Assembly (NCBI GenBank): GCA_033795365.1
Contig: JARYGU010000018.1
Coordinates: 51,483-115,482 of the forward strand
Source of the DNA: JARYGU01 sp033795365
GTDB taxonomy: Bacteria; Pseudomonadota; Alphaproteobacteria; Rhizobiales; Rhizobiaceae
Direction: 5' to 3'
DNA length: 64,000 nucleotides
The notes beneath the pieces are model-generated. The model was not told where the DNA came from and made no database searches. It saw only the letters and a list, made by a program, of their open reading frames with translations. Of this stretch, positions 35,876 to 44,493 are shown in pieces (position 1 is the stretch's first letter; each line of letters starts with the position of its first letter). Both the position numbers and the translations under genes were made by a program.

Positions 35876-35946
35876 ACGATGCCCCCGTGATCCGGAGCCG
35901 CAACGGCGGTTCCGGATCGCACTCCACGCACGTATCGGAGACGGTC

Positions 35947-36360
35947 ATGTCGCAGGCAGCCCATACACACGATCTGAAGCTGACGAAGAACCAGAGCCTG
36001 GTTCTCTCGGTGCTGGAATCGTCCGGGCAGCCGCTCAGCGCCTATACCATCCTGGACCGGCTGCGGAGCCACGGCCTGAAAGCTCCTCTGCAAGTCTATC
36101 GCGCTCTCGACAAACTCCTGGAACACGGACGGGTGCATCGCCTGGAAAGCATGAATGCCTTCGTCGTCTGCTGTCATTCGCGACACGGGCAGATCCATCC
36201 CCGGATCACGGCCTTCGAGATCTGCGAGGCCTGCGGCAAGGTCAACGAGTTCCACGACGCCAGGATCGAGACCGCCTTGATGAAGCATGCCCGGGGCAGC
36301 GGCTTCAAGATCCGGGCCACCACGATCGAGGTCCACGGCCTGTGCGCTGACTGCCACTGA
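35947..36360 (+). CDS. zur: Zinc uptake regulator Zur
   Basis: A 137-aa Fur-family regulator of the Zur type: LTKNQSLVLSVLESSGQPLSAYTILDRLR and KAPLQVYRALDKLLEHGRVHRLESMNAFVVC, with structural-zinc cysteines in CEACGK and C-terminal CADCH, as in Zur. The recognition helix APLQVYRAL matches alphaproteobacterial Zur. ATG 35947 gives the standard N-terminus. It probably represses the azt, CobW and third-CobW promoters in zinc-replete cells. Confidence 0.93.
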   Translation: MSQAAHTHDLKLTKNQSLVLSVLESSGQPLSAYTILDRLRSHGLKAPLQVYRALDKLLEHGRVHRLESMNAFVVCCHSRHGQIHPRITAFEICEACGKVNEFHDARIETALMKHARGSGFKIRATTIEVHGLCADCH

Positions 36361-36405
36361 CCGTCAGGTCGGCGGGAGGCCTACGGGTATCTGCCGGCCT
36401 CAATT

Positions 36406-36418
36406 GTTACGTTATATC
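36406..36418 (+). promoter_or_regulatory. Zur-like box before the third CobW gene
   Basis: GTTAC-GTT-ATATC matches the 5-3-5 pattern of the boxes at 33502 and 33536. It lies 16 bases upstream of the ATG, a position where bound repressor would block transcription or initiation. It gives the third CobW gene its own zinc-controlled promoter after zur. Confidence 0.7.
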
Positions 36419-36433
36419 ATTAAGGATATCCAC

Positions 36434-37639
36434 ATGACGCAGAAACTCCCCGTCACCGTCCTCTCCGGTTTTCTCGGCGCGGGCAAGACCACCCTTCTCA
36501 ACCATATCCTCGCCAATCGCGAGGGCCTGCGCGTGGCGCTGATCGTCAACGACATGAGCGAGGTCAACATCGACGCCGCGCTGGTGCGCGACGGCGGGGC
36601 GAACCTTTCCCGCACGCAGGAGCAACTGGTCGAGATGACCAATGGTTGCATCTGTTGCACGCTGCGCGACGATCTTCTCAAGGAGGTGCGCGCGCTCGCC
36701 GGTCAGGGCCGGTTCGACTACCTGCTGATCGAATCGACCGGCATCGCCGAACCGCTACCCGTCGCCGCCACCTTCGATTTCCGCGACGAGAATGGCCGCA
36801 GCCTGTCGGACGTCGCCCGGCTCGATACCATGGTGACGGTGGTGGATGCCGCCAATCTGCTGAAGGATTACGCGTCCTCCGACTTCCTCTCCGATCGCGG
36901 CGAAACGGCCGGCGAAGGCGATGAGCGCACGCTTGTCGATCTCCTGGTCGAGCAGATCGAGTTCGCCGATGTCGTCGTCCTCAACAAGATCGGCATCGCG
37001 ACGCCCGGCGAGCGCGACGCGGCGCGCAAGATCATCGTCGCGCTCAATCCGGATGCGAAGCTGATCGAGGCGGATTTCGGCAAGGTCGACCTGAAGGAGG
37101 TGCTCGGCACAGGCCGCTTCGACTTCGCGAAAGCCGAGACCCATCCGCTCTGGTTCAAGGAGTTGCACGGCTTCAAGGATCATATCCCTGAGACCGAGGA
37201 ATACGGCATCCGCTCCTTCGTCTATCGGGCGCGGCAGCCCTTCCATCCCGAGCGCCTCCAGCGCTTCATCGATCGGCCCTGGCCCGGCGTCGTGCGCGCC
37301 AAGGGCTTCTTCTGGCTGGCGACGCGGCCGCATCATGTCGGCGAGATCAGCCAGGCGGGCGCGCTGGTGCGAACCGGCCGGATGGGCCTGTGGTGGTCGT
37401 CCGTGCCGACGGAGCAATGGCCGCGCGATCCCGGCTTCCTCGCGATGATAAAGCCCTATCTCGATCCGGTCTGGGGCGACCGGCGCCAGGAGATCGTCTT
37501 CATCGGCGCCGATCCGATGGACGAGGCGGAGATCCGTGCCGACCTCGACGCCTGCCTGATCGACGCCGCCGCCTTCAAGCCGGACCTCTGGCGCACCCTG
37601 CCCGACCCCTTTCCGCGCTGGGACCGGCGGGCCGCGTGA
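36434..37639 (+). CDS. zigA: CobW/COG0523-family zinc chaperone GTPase (ZigA-like), copy 3
   Basis: A 401-aa GTPase: GFLGAGKTTLLNH Walker A, GCICCTLRDD metal motif, LIESTGIAEP, NKIG in place of NKxD, and a C-terminal CobW domain with RAKGFFWLATRPHHVGEISQAG. This layout, with the long C-terminal domain and WSSVPTEQWP segment, is typical of ZigA-type zinc chaperones. AAGGATATCCAC precedes the ATG. It follows zur and has its own Zur-like box. Confidence 0.92.
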   Translation: MTQKLPVTVLSGFLGAGKTTLLNHILANREGLRVALIVNDMSEVNIDAALVRDGGANLSRTQEQLVEMTNGCICCTLRDDLLKEVRALAGQGRFDYLLIESTGIAEPLPVAATFDFRDENGRSLSDVARLDTMVTVVDAANLLKDYASSDFLSDRGETAGEGDERTLVDLLVEQIEFADVVVLNKIGIATPGERDAARKIIVALNPDAKLIEADFGKVDLKEVLGTGRFDFAKAETHPLWFKELHGFKDHIPETEEYGIRSFVYRARQPFHPERLQRFIDRPWPGVVRAKGFFWLATRPHHVGEISQAGALVRTGRMGLWWSSVPTEQWPRDPGFLAMIKPYLDPVWGDRRQEIVFIGADPMDEAEIRADLDACLIDAAAFKPDLWRTLPDPFPRWDRRAA

Positions 37640-37648
37640 GGTCGTCGC

Positions 37649-37677
37649 TTGACAGGCGTTCCGTTCGCCCCCTATCT
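37649..37677 (+). promoter_or_regulatory. Promoter of the cobalamin riboswitch transcript
   Basis: TTGACA (37649-37654) and CTATCT (37672-37677) separated by 17 bases, just upstream of the riboswitch. A good sigma70-type match in the right place. Confidence 0.6.
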
Positions 37678-37682
37678 GGGGC

Positions 37683-37865
37683 GGACGGTTCCCGAGGCAA
37701 AGCCGGAGGGATTAATAGGGAACACGGTGAGGACGACCCGAACGGGGCCGAAACCGTGGCTGCCCCCGCAACTGTAAGCGGTGAGGGCTTGTCATCCATG
37801 CCACTGGTCCCCGGACCGGGAAGGCCGGCAAGCCCTTCGACCCGCGAGCCAGGAGACCTGCCGTC
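37683..37865 (+). ncRNA. Cobalamin riboswitch
   Basis: The leader shows cobalamin-aptamer features in order: a GAGGCAAAGCCGGAGG region, a GGGAACACGGTGAGG segment, GCCCCCGCAACTGTAAGCGG, GCCACTGGTCC and the B12-box core AGCCAGGAGACCTGCC near 37848-37863. Ends are approximate. A further hairpin at 37895-37919 (CGGGAAGCG with CGCCTTCCCG) may be the expression platform. It should lower expression of the downstream importer when adenosylcobalamin is plentiful. Confidence 0.93.
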
Positions 37866-37977
37866 AAAAGACGTAGCAACCGGACGGGGTGTGCCGGGAA
37901 GCGTTGTGACGCCTTCCCGCGCGATTCCGTGCAGCGGCCGATCATCCTTCCCCAGCTCCGGCCCACCGAAGGATGAC

Positions 37978-38337
37978 ATGACCGAGACCTACGCCATCAT
38001 CGTCTGCAACCGATGCAAGGACGGAACCGGCCGTGCGGCCGCGCCCGTGCTTCAGGCCCGGCTCGACCCGCATAGGACGGCCGGCGGCTTTCGCGTCGAA
38101 ACCGTTGCCTGCCTTGCCGGCTGCGGCCGGCCACTCGCCGTCGCCTTCACCGCGCCGGAGAAGGCGACCTTCCTGTTCGGCGATATCGATCCGGTGAGGG
38201 ACGCCGAGGCCCTGCTGGCCTTCGGCCGGCAGTACCGCGACCTTGCCGACGGCTGGTGCAACGAGGGCCAGCGCCCGGCCGGCCTGCGCAACAAGACGCT
38301 CGCCCGCATCCCGCATGTCGGAGGCCTTGCCCGATGA
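37978..38337 (+). CDS. DUF1636 metal-binding protein
   Basis: A 119-aa protein of the DUF1636 type with two Cys pairs, CNRC near the N-terminus and CLAGCGRPLAVAF in the middle, in a thioredoxin-like ferredoxin layout that suggests an Fe-S or metal site. Such genes often follow B12 riboswitches next to cobalt or cobalamin uptake genes. Its stop overlaps the ATPase start (ATGA). Role unknown; metal sensing or redox support is possible. Confidence 0.82.
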   Translation: MTETYAIIVCNRCKDGTGRAAAPVLQARLDPHRTAGGFRVETVACLAGCGRPLAVAFTAPEKATFLFGDIDPVRDAEALLAFGRQYRDLADGWCNEGQRPAGLRNKTLARIPHVGGLAR

Positions 38338-39131
38338 GAAGCGGCGTCCTCTGCGGGCAAGGCCTGACCTTCGAGACCCGGTCCGGCGACCGGCTTCTCG
38401 CCGACGTGTCCCTCGATGTGGCAACGGGCGACCGCCTCGCCATCATCGGTCCGAACGGCGCGGGAAAGACCACGCTCCTGCGCATGCTGGCCGGCACGCT
38501 GCGGCCGACCTCGGGCACGGTCCGTCTCTTCGGCGCGCCGCTGGCGGCAATGCGGCCCGTGGAGCGCGCGCGGCTCGTCGCCGTGGTCGGGCAGGCGGAC
38601 CAGCCCGACCATCGCATCCCTGTCCGCGACTATGTGGCGCTCGGCCGTATCCCGCATACGGCGCGCCGGGCGGGCGCGGAGGACGCCGCCATCGTCGCGG
38701 ACGCCCTCGCCCGGACGGAGCTGCTTGCGCTCGCCGGGCGCGAAATGGGCTCGCTTTCGGGCGGCGAGCGGCAGCGGGCGCAGATCGCCCGCGCGCTCGC
38801 CCAGGAGCCCCGCATCCTCTTCCTCGACGAGCCGACGAACCATCTCGATCCGCGCGCCCGCGGCGCGCTGCTGGCTCTGGTGGCCGAACTCGGCCTCACC
38901 ATTATCGCCGTCCTGCACGACCTTTCCCTCGTCTCCGGCTTCGCCACGCAGGTCGCCGTGCTGAGGCAGGGCGGGCTCGTCGCCTGCGGACCGGTGGAGG
39001 AAACGCTCGACCGGCATGTGGTGCGCGACGTCTTCGGCATCGACCTCATCCGCCTGCCCCATCCGCACGAGGATCGCCAGCTCACCGTCTTCGATATCCC
39101 CCTCACCCGCAGCACCGGAGCATATCCATGA
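38334..39131 (+). CDS. FecE/BtuD-type ABC transporter ATP-binding protein
   Basis: A 265-aa ATPase: Walker A GPNGAGKTT (about residue 38), Q-loop, signature LSGGERQRAQIARAL, Walker B ILFLDEPTNHLD and switch His in VLHDL. It overlaps both neighbours and powers the FecCD-type permease downstream. Its substrate is probably cobalamin, cobinamide or a cobalt chelate, judged from the riboswitch. Confidence 0.9.
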   Translation: MRSGVLCGQGLTFETRSGDRLLADVSLDVATGDRLAIIGPNGAGKTTLLRMLAGTLRPTSGTVRLFGAPLAAMRPVERARLVAVVGQADQPDHRIPVRDYVALGRIPHTARRAGAEDAAIVADALARTELLALAGREMGSLSGGERQRAQIARALAQEPRILFLDEPTNHLDPRARGALLALVAELGLTIIAVLHDLSLVSGFATQVAVLRQGGLVACGPVEETLDRHVVRDVFGIDLIRLPHPHEDRQLTVFDIPLTRSTGAYP

Positions 39132-40075
39132 AACGCCTGATCCTTGCATCCCTCTTCTCGCTCGCGGCCTCCGCCGCCCTCGCCTTTCCCGTCACGGTCG
39201 ACAGTTGCGGCACGCCGCTGACCTTCGACGCCGCGCCGAAGCGGGCGGTGGTCCATGATATCAACATGGCGAAGATGGCCTTCGCGCTCGGCCTCCAGCC
39301 TTCCATCGTCGGCGTGACCGGCATCACCGGCTGGTACAAGACCGACGACACGTTCAAGAAGGAACAGGGCGCGATCCCCGAGCTCGCCCCGAAATACCCG
39401 ACGATGGAGAACCTCGTCGCCGCCGATCCGGACTTCTTCTTCGCCGGCTGGTACTACGGCATGAAGCCCGGCGGCGACGTGACGCCCGATACGCTGGCCG
39501 GGCATGGCATCAAGACGCTGGTCCTCACCGAAAGCTGCATCCATCTCGACAAGGACCGCCCGGCGGCGTCGATGGACCTGCTCTATACGGACATGGAAAA
39601 GCTCGGAAAGATTTTCGGCAAGGAGGCCGAGGCGAACGCCCTCGTCGAAGGCTGGAAGACGCAGCTCGCCGATATCGAGAAGACGGTGGGCGAGCGGCGC
39701 GGCACCCGCGTGTTCCTCTACGATTCCGGCGACGACAAGCCCTTCACCGCGGGCAAATACGCCATAACCACGGCGATGATCGCGGCCGCCGGCGGCAGGA
39801 ACATCATGGATGACATGGAAACGAGCTGGGGCAATACGGACTGGGAGACCGTCGCCGCCCGCGATCCGCAGTTCCTCGTGCTCCTCGACTACCAGGACGG
39901 CGGCGGCCACGAAAAGCTCCTCGACTTCCTGAAGGCGCATCCCGCCATGAAGGAGACGGAAGCCGTGAAGAACGGGCGCTTCGTGCCGCTGCGGTACGAG
40001 GAGCTGACGCCCGGCCCCGACAATATCGCCGCCATCGACAAGATCGCCAAGGCGCTCCACCCGGAAGCCTTCTGA
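39128..40075 (+). CDS. FecB/BtuF-type periplasmic binding protein
   Basis: A 315-aa class III binding protein: signal peptide ending near SAALAF, the VDSCGTPLTFDAAPKRAVVHD start typical of siderophore/B12 binders, NLVAADPDFFFAGWYYG, and a long helical spine. The B12 riboswitch points to a corrinoid or cobalt ligand, but the fold also serves haem and siderophores. GTP-free, stop 2 bases before the permease start. Confidence 0.88.
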   Translation: MKRLILASLFSLAASAALAFPVTVDSCGTPLTFDAAPKRAVVHDINMAKMAFALGLQPSIVGVTGITGWYKTDDTFKKEQGAIPELAPKYPTMENLVAADPDFFFAGWYYGMKPGGDVTPDTLAGHGIKTLVLTESCIHLDKDRPAASMDLLYTDMEKLGKIFGKEAEANALVEGWKTQLADIEKTVGERRGTRVFLYDSGDDKPFTAGKYAITTAMIAAAGGRNIMDDMETSWGNTDWETVAARDPQFLVLLDYQDGGGHEKLLDFLKAHPAMKETEAVKNGRFVPLRYEELTPGPDNIAAIDKIAKALHPEAF

Positions 40076-40077
40076 TC

Positions 40078-41082
40078 GTGCACCACCGTTTCGGCATAGG
40101 CGTCGCGGCGGCTTTTATTGCCGTCGCAGCGCTGGCCTCGGCCTCCGTCGTCTATGGCTCGACCGTCATCCCGCTTGCGGAGGTGACGGCGGCGCTCGCC
40201 CGCGCGCTGGGGCTCGCGTCCGGCGACGCCGGGCCGATCGACCGGATCGTCGTGGATCTGCGCCTGCCGCGCGCCATCCTCGCCATCGCCGTCGGCGCGG
40301 GGCTGGGCGTCATCGGCCTGCTGCTCCAGACCGTCACCCGCAACGACCTTGCAGACCCGTTCCTCTTCGGCCTCTCGGCCGGGGCGGCGGCGGGCGCGGT
40401 CGCGGTCATCACCCGGATCGGCGACCGCATCGGCGTCTTCACCCTGCCGCTCGCCGCCTTCGTCGGCGGCATGTGCGCGACCGCCGTCGTGCTGGTCCTC
40501 ATCCGCCGCACGCAGGGCTACGGGCCGGAGCGCCTGATCCTCGCCGGCCTCGCCGTATCGTTCCTGTTCACCGCGCTCACCAATTACCTCGTCTTTTCCG
40601 GCGACCAGCGCGCCGCCCATTCCGTGCTCTTCTGGACGATGGGGGGCCTCGGGCTGGCGAGCTGGCGCAATATCGGCATCGGCATCGCAGGCGCCGCCCT
40701 CGTCCTCTGCTACGCGCTCGTCCGCCACCGCCATCTCGACGCGCTGCTCGGCGGCGAAGAGACCGCGGAAAGCCTCGGCGTCCCGGTCGCGCGGCTGCGC
40801 ACCGCGACCTTCCTCGTCGCCAGCTTCTCGACCGCGCTCCTCGTCTCCATCGCCGGCGTCATCGGCTTCATCGGACTGATGATCCCGCACGTCGCACGCC
40901 CCCTCGCCGGCCCGCTGCACAGCCGCCTCGCGCTCACATGCGCCCTGTTCGGCGCCGTCCTCCTGCTCGCCAGCGACCTCATCGCCCGCACCCTGCTGCC
41001 GCCGCAGGAATTGCCCGTCGGCGTCGTGACAAGCTCCATCGGCGCGGTCTTCGTCGTGACGATCCTGCTGCGGCAGAAATGA
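40078..41082 (+). CDS. FecCD/BtuC-type ABC transporter permease
   Basis: A 334-aa permease with about nine to ten membrane segments, starting with GTG. Family marks are LRLPRAILAIAVGAGLGVIGLLLQ, NDLADPFLFGLSAGAAAGA, and GVIGFIGLMIPHVARPLAG. Last gene of the riboswitch operon; a short non-coding stretch with the assembly gap follows. Confidence 0.92.
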   Translation: MHHRFGIGVAAAFIAVAALASASVVYGSTVIPLAEVTAALARALGLASGDAGPIDRIVVDLRLPRAILAIAVGAGLGVIGLLLQTVTRNDLADPFLFGLSAGAAAGAVAVITRIGDRIGVFTLPLAAFVGGMCATAVVLVLIRRTQGYGPERLILAGLAVSFLFTALTNYLVFSGDQRAAHSVLFWTMGGLGLASWRNIGIGIAGAALVLCYALVRHRHLDALLGGEETAESLGVPVARLRTATFLVASFSTALLVSIAGVIGFIGLMIPHVARPLAGPLHSRLALTCALFGAVLLLASDLIARTLLPPQELPVGVVTSSIGAVFVVTILLRQK

Positions 41083-41160
41083 TATCGATCTTGACCGACC
41101 TTAGCTTAGCCTTTGCCCTGTTTGAGAAAGCTGACTTCTGTCAGCGGAAGCCCGCACAAG

Positions 41161-41240
<80 letters not shown>

Positions 41241-41311
41241 CCTGTGATGGAGCAACGAAAACGTTCTCGCTGCTCTTGCTAAGGCCAATATCTCGTAATA
41301 ATCGTAGTTAC

Positions 41312-41758
41312 ATGAAGCGAGATGGCCGTCTTTCCTCAGTCCTTCATGCCCTCCTGCACATGGCCGCCGGGCAAGGTCCCGTCACGTCCGAAGCCCTGGC
41401 CGCCTGCATGGGCACCAATCCCGTCGTCGTGCGTCGCACGATGGCAGGCCTTCGCAATGGCGGGTTCGTCCGCTCGGAGAAGGGCCACCGTGGCGGATGG
41501 ACGATTGCCTGCGATCTCCGGCGCGTAACCTTACGCGATATCCATAAAGTGCTGGGGGAACCCGCTGTCTTCGCCATCGGCAACCGCAACGAAACGTCCG
41601 AATGCCTCGTCGAACAATCCGTCAATGCGGTCCTCGACGATGCCTTCGAGGCAGCGGAGACGCTTTTAATGCAGCGATTCGGCAACGTTACGCTGGCCGA
41701 ACTGGTGGACGAGTTCTCCGGGCGGCTGAAAACCCTCGAGGAAAACAGAAAGGATTGA
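41312..41758 (+). CDS. Rrf2-family transcriptional regulator
   Basis: A 148-aa Rrf2-type winged-helix regulator: RLSSVLHALLHMAAG, TSEALAACMGTNPVVVRRTMAGLRNGGFVRSEKGHRGGWTIA, the typical YwnA-like pattern. The three Cys cluster of Fe-S Rrf2 members is not present; a single Cys (SECLVEQ) could be redox-active. ATG 41312 lies 4 bases... before the flavoprotein is the stop, so the two genes form an operon and the regulator probably controls it. Confidence 0.9.
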   Translation: MKRDGRLSSVLHALLHMAAGQGPVTSEALAACMGTNPVVVRRTMAGLRNGGFVRSEKGHRGGWTIACDLRRVTLRDIHKVLGEPAVFAIGNRNETSECLVEQSVNAVLDDAFEAAETLLMQRFGNVTLAELVDEFSGRLKTLEENRKD

Positions 41759-41762
41759 GACC

Positions 41763-42647
41763 ATGTCGCATGACGTCATCGTAATCGGCGGAAGCTATGC
41801 CGGCATGGCCGCAGCCTTGCAGATCGCCCGCGCCCGGCGGAAGTTGATGGTGATCGACGCGGGTGTGCGGCGCAATCGCTTCGCAAGCCATTCCCACGGT
41901 TTCCTCAGCCAGGATGGCGTCGATCCCACCGAGATCGCGGCCAATGCGCGTCTCCAGCTTGCCGCCTATCCCAATCTGCGATGGCTGGAGGGACAGGTCG
42001 CGCGTGCCGAAGGGGAGCGTGACCGCTTCAAGGTAACAATGGAGGATGGAGAGGAACATCATGCCCGTCGCCTGATCCTGGCGCTCGGCGTCAGCGACAT
42101 TCTGCCAGAAGTTGCTGGCCTTCTGGACCGCTGGGGCAAGACCGTGTTTCACTGCCCTTATTGCCACGGTTATGAACTGGGTGGCGGCCCGATCGCAGTC
42201 TTGGCCGTCGGCCCCCTCTCAATGCATCAGGCGAGCCTGCTCCCCGACTGGGGGCCTACGACTTTCCTGCTCAATGACGCCTTCACGCTGGATGAGGCGC
42301 AACGAACCCGGCTCGATGCGCGAGGTGTCACCTTGGAAACCACCGCTGTTTCCCGCATTTCGGGGAAAGCCAATGTAGAGCTGGCAGACGGGCGCGTGCT
42401 GACGTTCGCCGGAATATTCACAGCGCCGCGGATGCAACCGTCAAGCCCGCTCGCCGCCCAGCTTGGTTGCGCGCATGAAGATGGCCCCCTCGGCCCCTTC
42501 CTGCGCACCGGTCCGATGAAGGAGACGACTGTATCCGGGATATTCGCCTGCGGCGACGTGGCCCGACAGGCCGGATCGGTCTCCTGGGCGGTTGGTGACG
42601 GAGCGCTTGCTGGCGCGGCTGTCCACCAGTCGCTAATCGAGCAGTAG
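41763..42647 (+). CDS. FAD-dependent pyridine-nucleotide oxidoreductase (thioredoxin-reductase-like)
   Basis: A 294-aa flavoprotein: FAD Rossmann motif VIVIGGSYAGMAAALQIARA at the N-terminus, the active-site CPYCHGYE (about residue 136), and the C-terminal GIFACGDVARQ. A typical thioredoxin-reductase-like enzyme without an obvious NADPH GxGxxA motif in the middle. It starts 4 bases after the Rrf2 gene. Such Rrf2-flavoprotein pairs respond to oxidative or nitrosative stress. Confidence 0.88.
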   Translation: MSHDVIVIGGSYAGMAAALQIARARRKLMVIDAGVRRNRFASHSHGFLSQDGVDPTEIAANARLQLAAYPNLRWLEGQVARAEGERDRFKVTMEDGEEHHARRLILALGVSDILPEVAGLLDRWGKTVFHCPYCHGYELGGGPIAVLAVGPLSMHQASLLPDWGPTTFLLNDAFTLDEAQRTRLDARGVTLETTAVSRISGKANVELADGRVLTFAGIFTAPRMQPSSPLAAQLGCAHEDGPLGPFLRTGPMKETTVSGIFACGDVARQAGSVSWAVGDGALAGAAVHQSLIEQ

Positions 42648-43114
42648 TCAGAATCGATACGAAAAATGTTGCAAGGATGCCCACGTCTGGGCAGAAGACC
42701 TCTGAGCGATCCAGCAAAGCCTGTGGTGGTCGGCATCCATCTCAGCGCGATCGAAACGCAAGTAGCGATTCTACAAGAATCCGTCGAAATGCGGACAACC
42801 TTCACCATCCGGACGGTGTCAGTTGCGAGCATGCCTTCAATACCCATACCGGCTCATGGTGTCCTCCACCAGCTTCTGGTGCGAATATTTCTAAAAAATC
42901 ATATCACAAAAGAATACGGCCAAATCGTACCTATTAATCCTGAGAAAGCCTGAGCAACGTCTTCTTTGCCGTTCCATTGGCTCAGCGATAGCCCTTGAAC
43001 TCGTGCTTCTCTCAGCAAGAAGATAATACGGTCACGACCCGTTCCCGTTTGTTTGAGGCACTTCCCTCTTAGCCGCCGCAGCATCGCGCCATTCGTTTCA
43101 TCGGGGAATGACAC
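42648..43114. other. Right junction of the metal island with the second transfer block
   Basis: A 467-base stretch without a convincing gene. Short open frames exist on both strands but lack a ribosome-binding site, family similarity or coding bias. The AT content rises around 42880-42950, unlike the neighbours, which suggests foreign or degenerate sequence. The promoter of the transfer block presumably lies near its right end. No repeat shared with the left junction was seen. Confidence 0.5.
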
Positions 43115-43468
43115 ATGGCGCAACCCTTCATCCTGCCCGTGGTGTGGCGAGCGATTGCCGCCGCGGCTCTCGCCGTCCCGCTCGCCGCTCAACCGGCCGC
43201 GGCCGATGACGGCAGCCGGGAGCGCGAGCATCTCGCCGCGGTCGTCCGGCAGATCGACCTGATCGACCGCCTCGCCCGGCAGTCGGCCACAGCAGCACCC
43301 CGGACACGCTCCCGCTACCATTTCGACTACCGGCGTTTCAACGCGGACCTCCAGCGCCTGCGGCTCGGCGTCAACGACTATCTCGCCCCGCCCCGCGCGC
43401 AGCCGCGCGATCCATCCGCGCTTTCTGGCGACTATCGCATGGAAGCCCGACCGGAGGCGGGCCAATGA
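43115..43468 (+). CDS. RAQPRD-family ICE protein (TIGR01690)
   Basis: A 117-aa exported protein with a signal peptide ending near AQPAAADD. It carries the name-giving sequence RAQPRDPSALSGDYR near the C-terminus and the preceding RSRYHFDYRRFNADLQRLRLGV. It begins the second transfer block and overlaps the next gene by 4 bases. Role in the mating apparatus unknown. Confidence 0.93.
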   Translation: MAQPFILPVVWRAIAAAALAVPLAAQPAAADDGSREREHLAAVVRQIDLIDRLARQSATAAPRTRSRYHFDYRRFNADLQRLRLGVNDYLAPPRAQPRDPSALSGDYRMEARPEAGQ

Positions 43469-43698
43469 ACGCCGACCAGCTTTCCGCCTTCCAGGCGAAC
43501 GGCGGCTTCACCCCGGCTGCGGTCTCGGTCGTGTCCGTCGGCGTCGTCTTCGCCGTGCTCCTTCTCTGGGGCGCCTGGGCGCTTCGCACAGCCTATGTCG
43601 GCTGGGCCGACGAACGCCTGTCCCAGCGTCAGTTCCTCGCCGTCGCGGTGCGCTTCGCCGCGATCTACCTGGTCCTGACCCTCTTCCTCCTCTCGTAA
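43465..43698 (+). CDS. ICE membrane protein, TIGR03758 family
   Basis: A 77-aa small protein with two transmembrane segments (VSVVSVGVVFAVLLLWGAWAL and FLAVAVRFAAIYLVLTLFLL). The N-terminal NADQLSAFQANGG is a family feature. It follows RAQPRD with a 4-base overlap, as in other ICEs of this type. Confidence 0.9.
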   Translation: MNADQLSAFQANGGFTPAAVSVVSVGVVFAVLLLWGAWALRTAYVGWADERLSQRQFLAVAVRFAAIYLVLTLFLLS

Positions 43699-43719
43699 GC
43701 AACCGAAAGGCATTCCGCC

Positions 43720-44085
43720 ATGACACGATCCATCCTTCCCCTTCGCGCGAGTGCGCCCGCCCTCTCCTTCTCGGCGCCGGCCGTCGCCATGCTGCCGAGC
43801 TTCGCGCTGGCACAGGGCCTTCCGACGCTCGAAGACCCCTCGCGTGGCACCGGCTCCGGCATCATGGATACCTTGCGGAACTACAGCTACGACATGGTGA
43901 TGCTGATCGCGCTGCTGGTGGTCGCCTCGATGTTCATCGGCATCAGCTATCACGCCTATTCCCGCTATGCCGAAATCCATACCGGCCGCGCCACCTGGGG
44001 CCAGTTCGGTCTCAGCATCGCCGTCGGCGCCATCCTGCTGGTCGTCGGCATCTGGCTGCTCACCAAAGCCACAACGATTCTCTGA
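43720..44085 (+). CDS. ICE membrane protein, TIGR03745 family (VirB2-like pilin candidate)
   Basis: A 121-aa protein with a leader (PSFALAQGLPTLEDPSRGTGSGIMDTL) and two transmembrane segments (MVMLIALLVVASMFIGISYHAY and LSIAVGAILLVVGIWLLTK). Size, leader and two-helix layout resemble VirB2/TraA-type pilins, though pilin function in this family is an inference. Confidence 0.88.
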   Translation: MTRSILPLRASAPALSFSAPAVAMLPSFALAQGLPTLEDPSRGTGSGIMDTLRNYSYDMVMLIALLVVASMFIGISYHAYSRYAEIHTGRATWGQFGLSIAVGAILLVVGIWLLTKATTIL

Positions 44086-44097
44086 GGAAGCCGGTCG

Positions 44098-44493
44098 ATG
44101 AGCGGGCATCAGGATATTCGAGCCGACGGCACGGTGGCGTTCCTGCCCCATCGGCTCAACCGCTACCCCATCATCGTTCGCGGCCTGACCGCGGATGAGC
44201 TCTGGGTCTGCGCCGGAATTTCCGGCGCTGCCGGCCTCATCGTCGGAACGCCGCTTTCCTTCGCCTTCACCTCGATCGCCGTCGCCCCCACGGCGATCGT
44301 GGTCGCCATCGCCGTCGGCGTTTACGCCGGCGGCGGTGTGCTGCGCCGCCAGAAGCGCGGCCGGCCGGATGTCTGGCTCTATCGCCAGATCCAGTGGTGG
44401 ATCGCCCGGCGCCTGCCGACCCTCACCCCCTTTGCCGGCGGCGCCGACCTGATCACCCGTTCCGGCTACTGGACGACGCGGAGGACCGGATGA
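44098..44493 (+). CDS. Conjugal transfer protein, TIGR03750 family (VirB3/TraL-like)
   Basis: A 131-aa membrane protein with two adjacent hydrophobic segments (residues about 38-82) after FLPHRLNRYPIIVRGLTADEL, and a basic C-terminal half, the TraL/VirB3 pattern. Its stop overlaps the next start (ATGA). Confidence 0.9.
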   Translation: MSGHQDIRADGTVAFLPHRLNRYPIIVRGLTADELWVCAGISGAAGLIVGTPLSFAFTSIAVAPTAIVVAIAVGVYAGGGVLRRQKRGRPDVWLYRQIQWWIARRLPTLTPFAGGADLITRSGYWTTRRTG

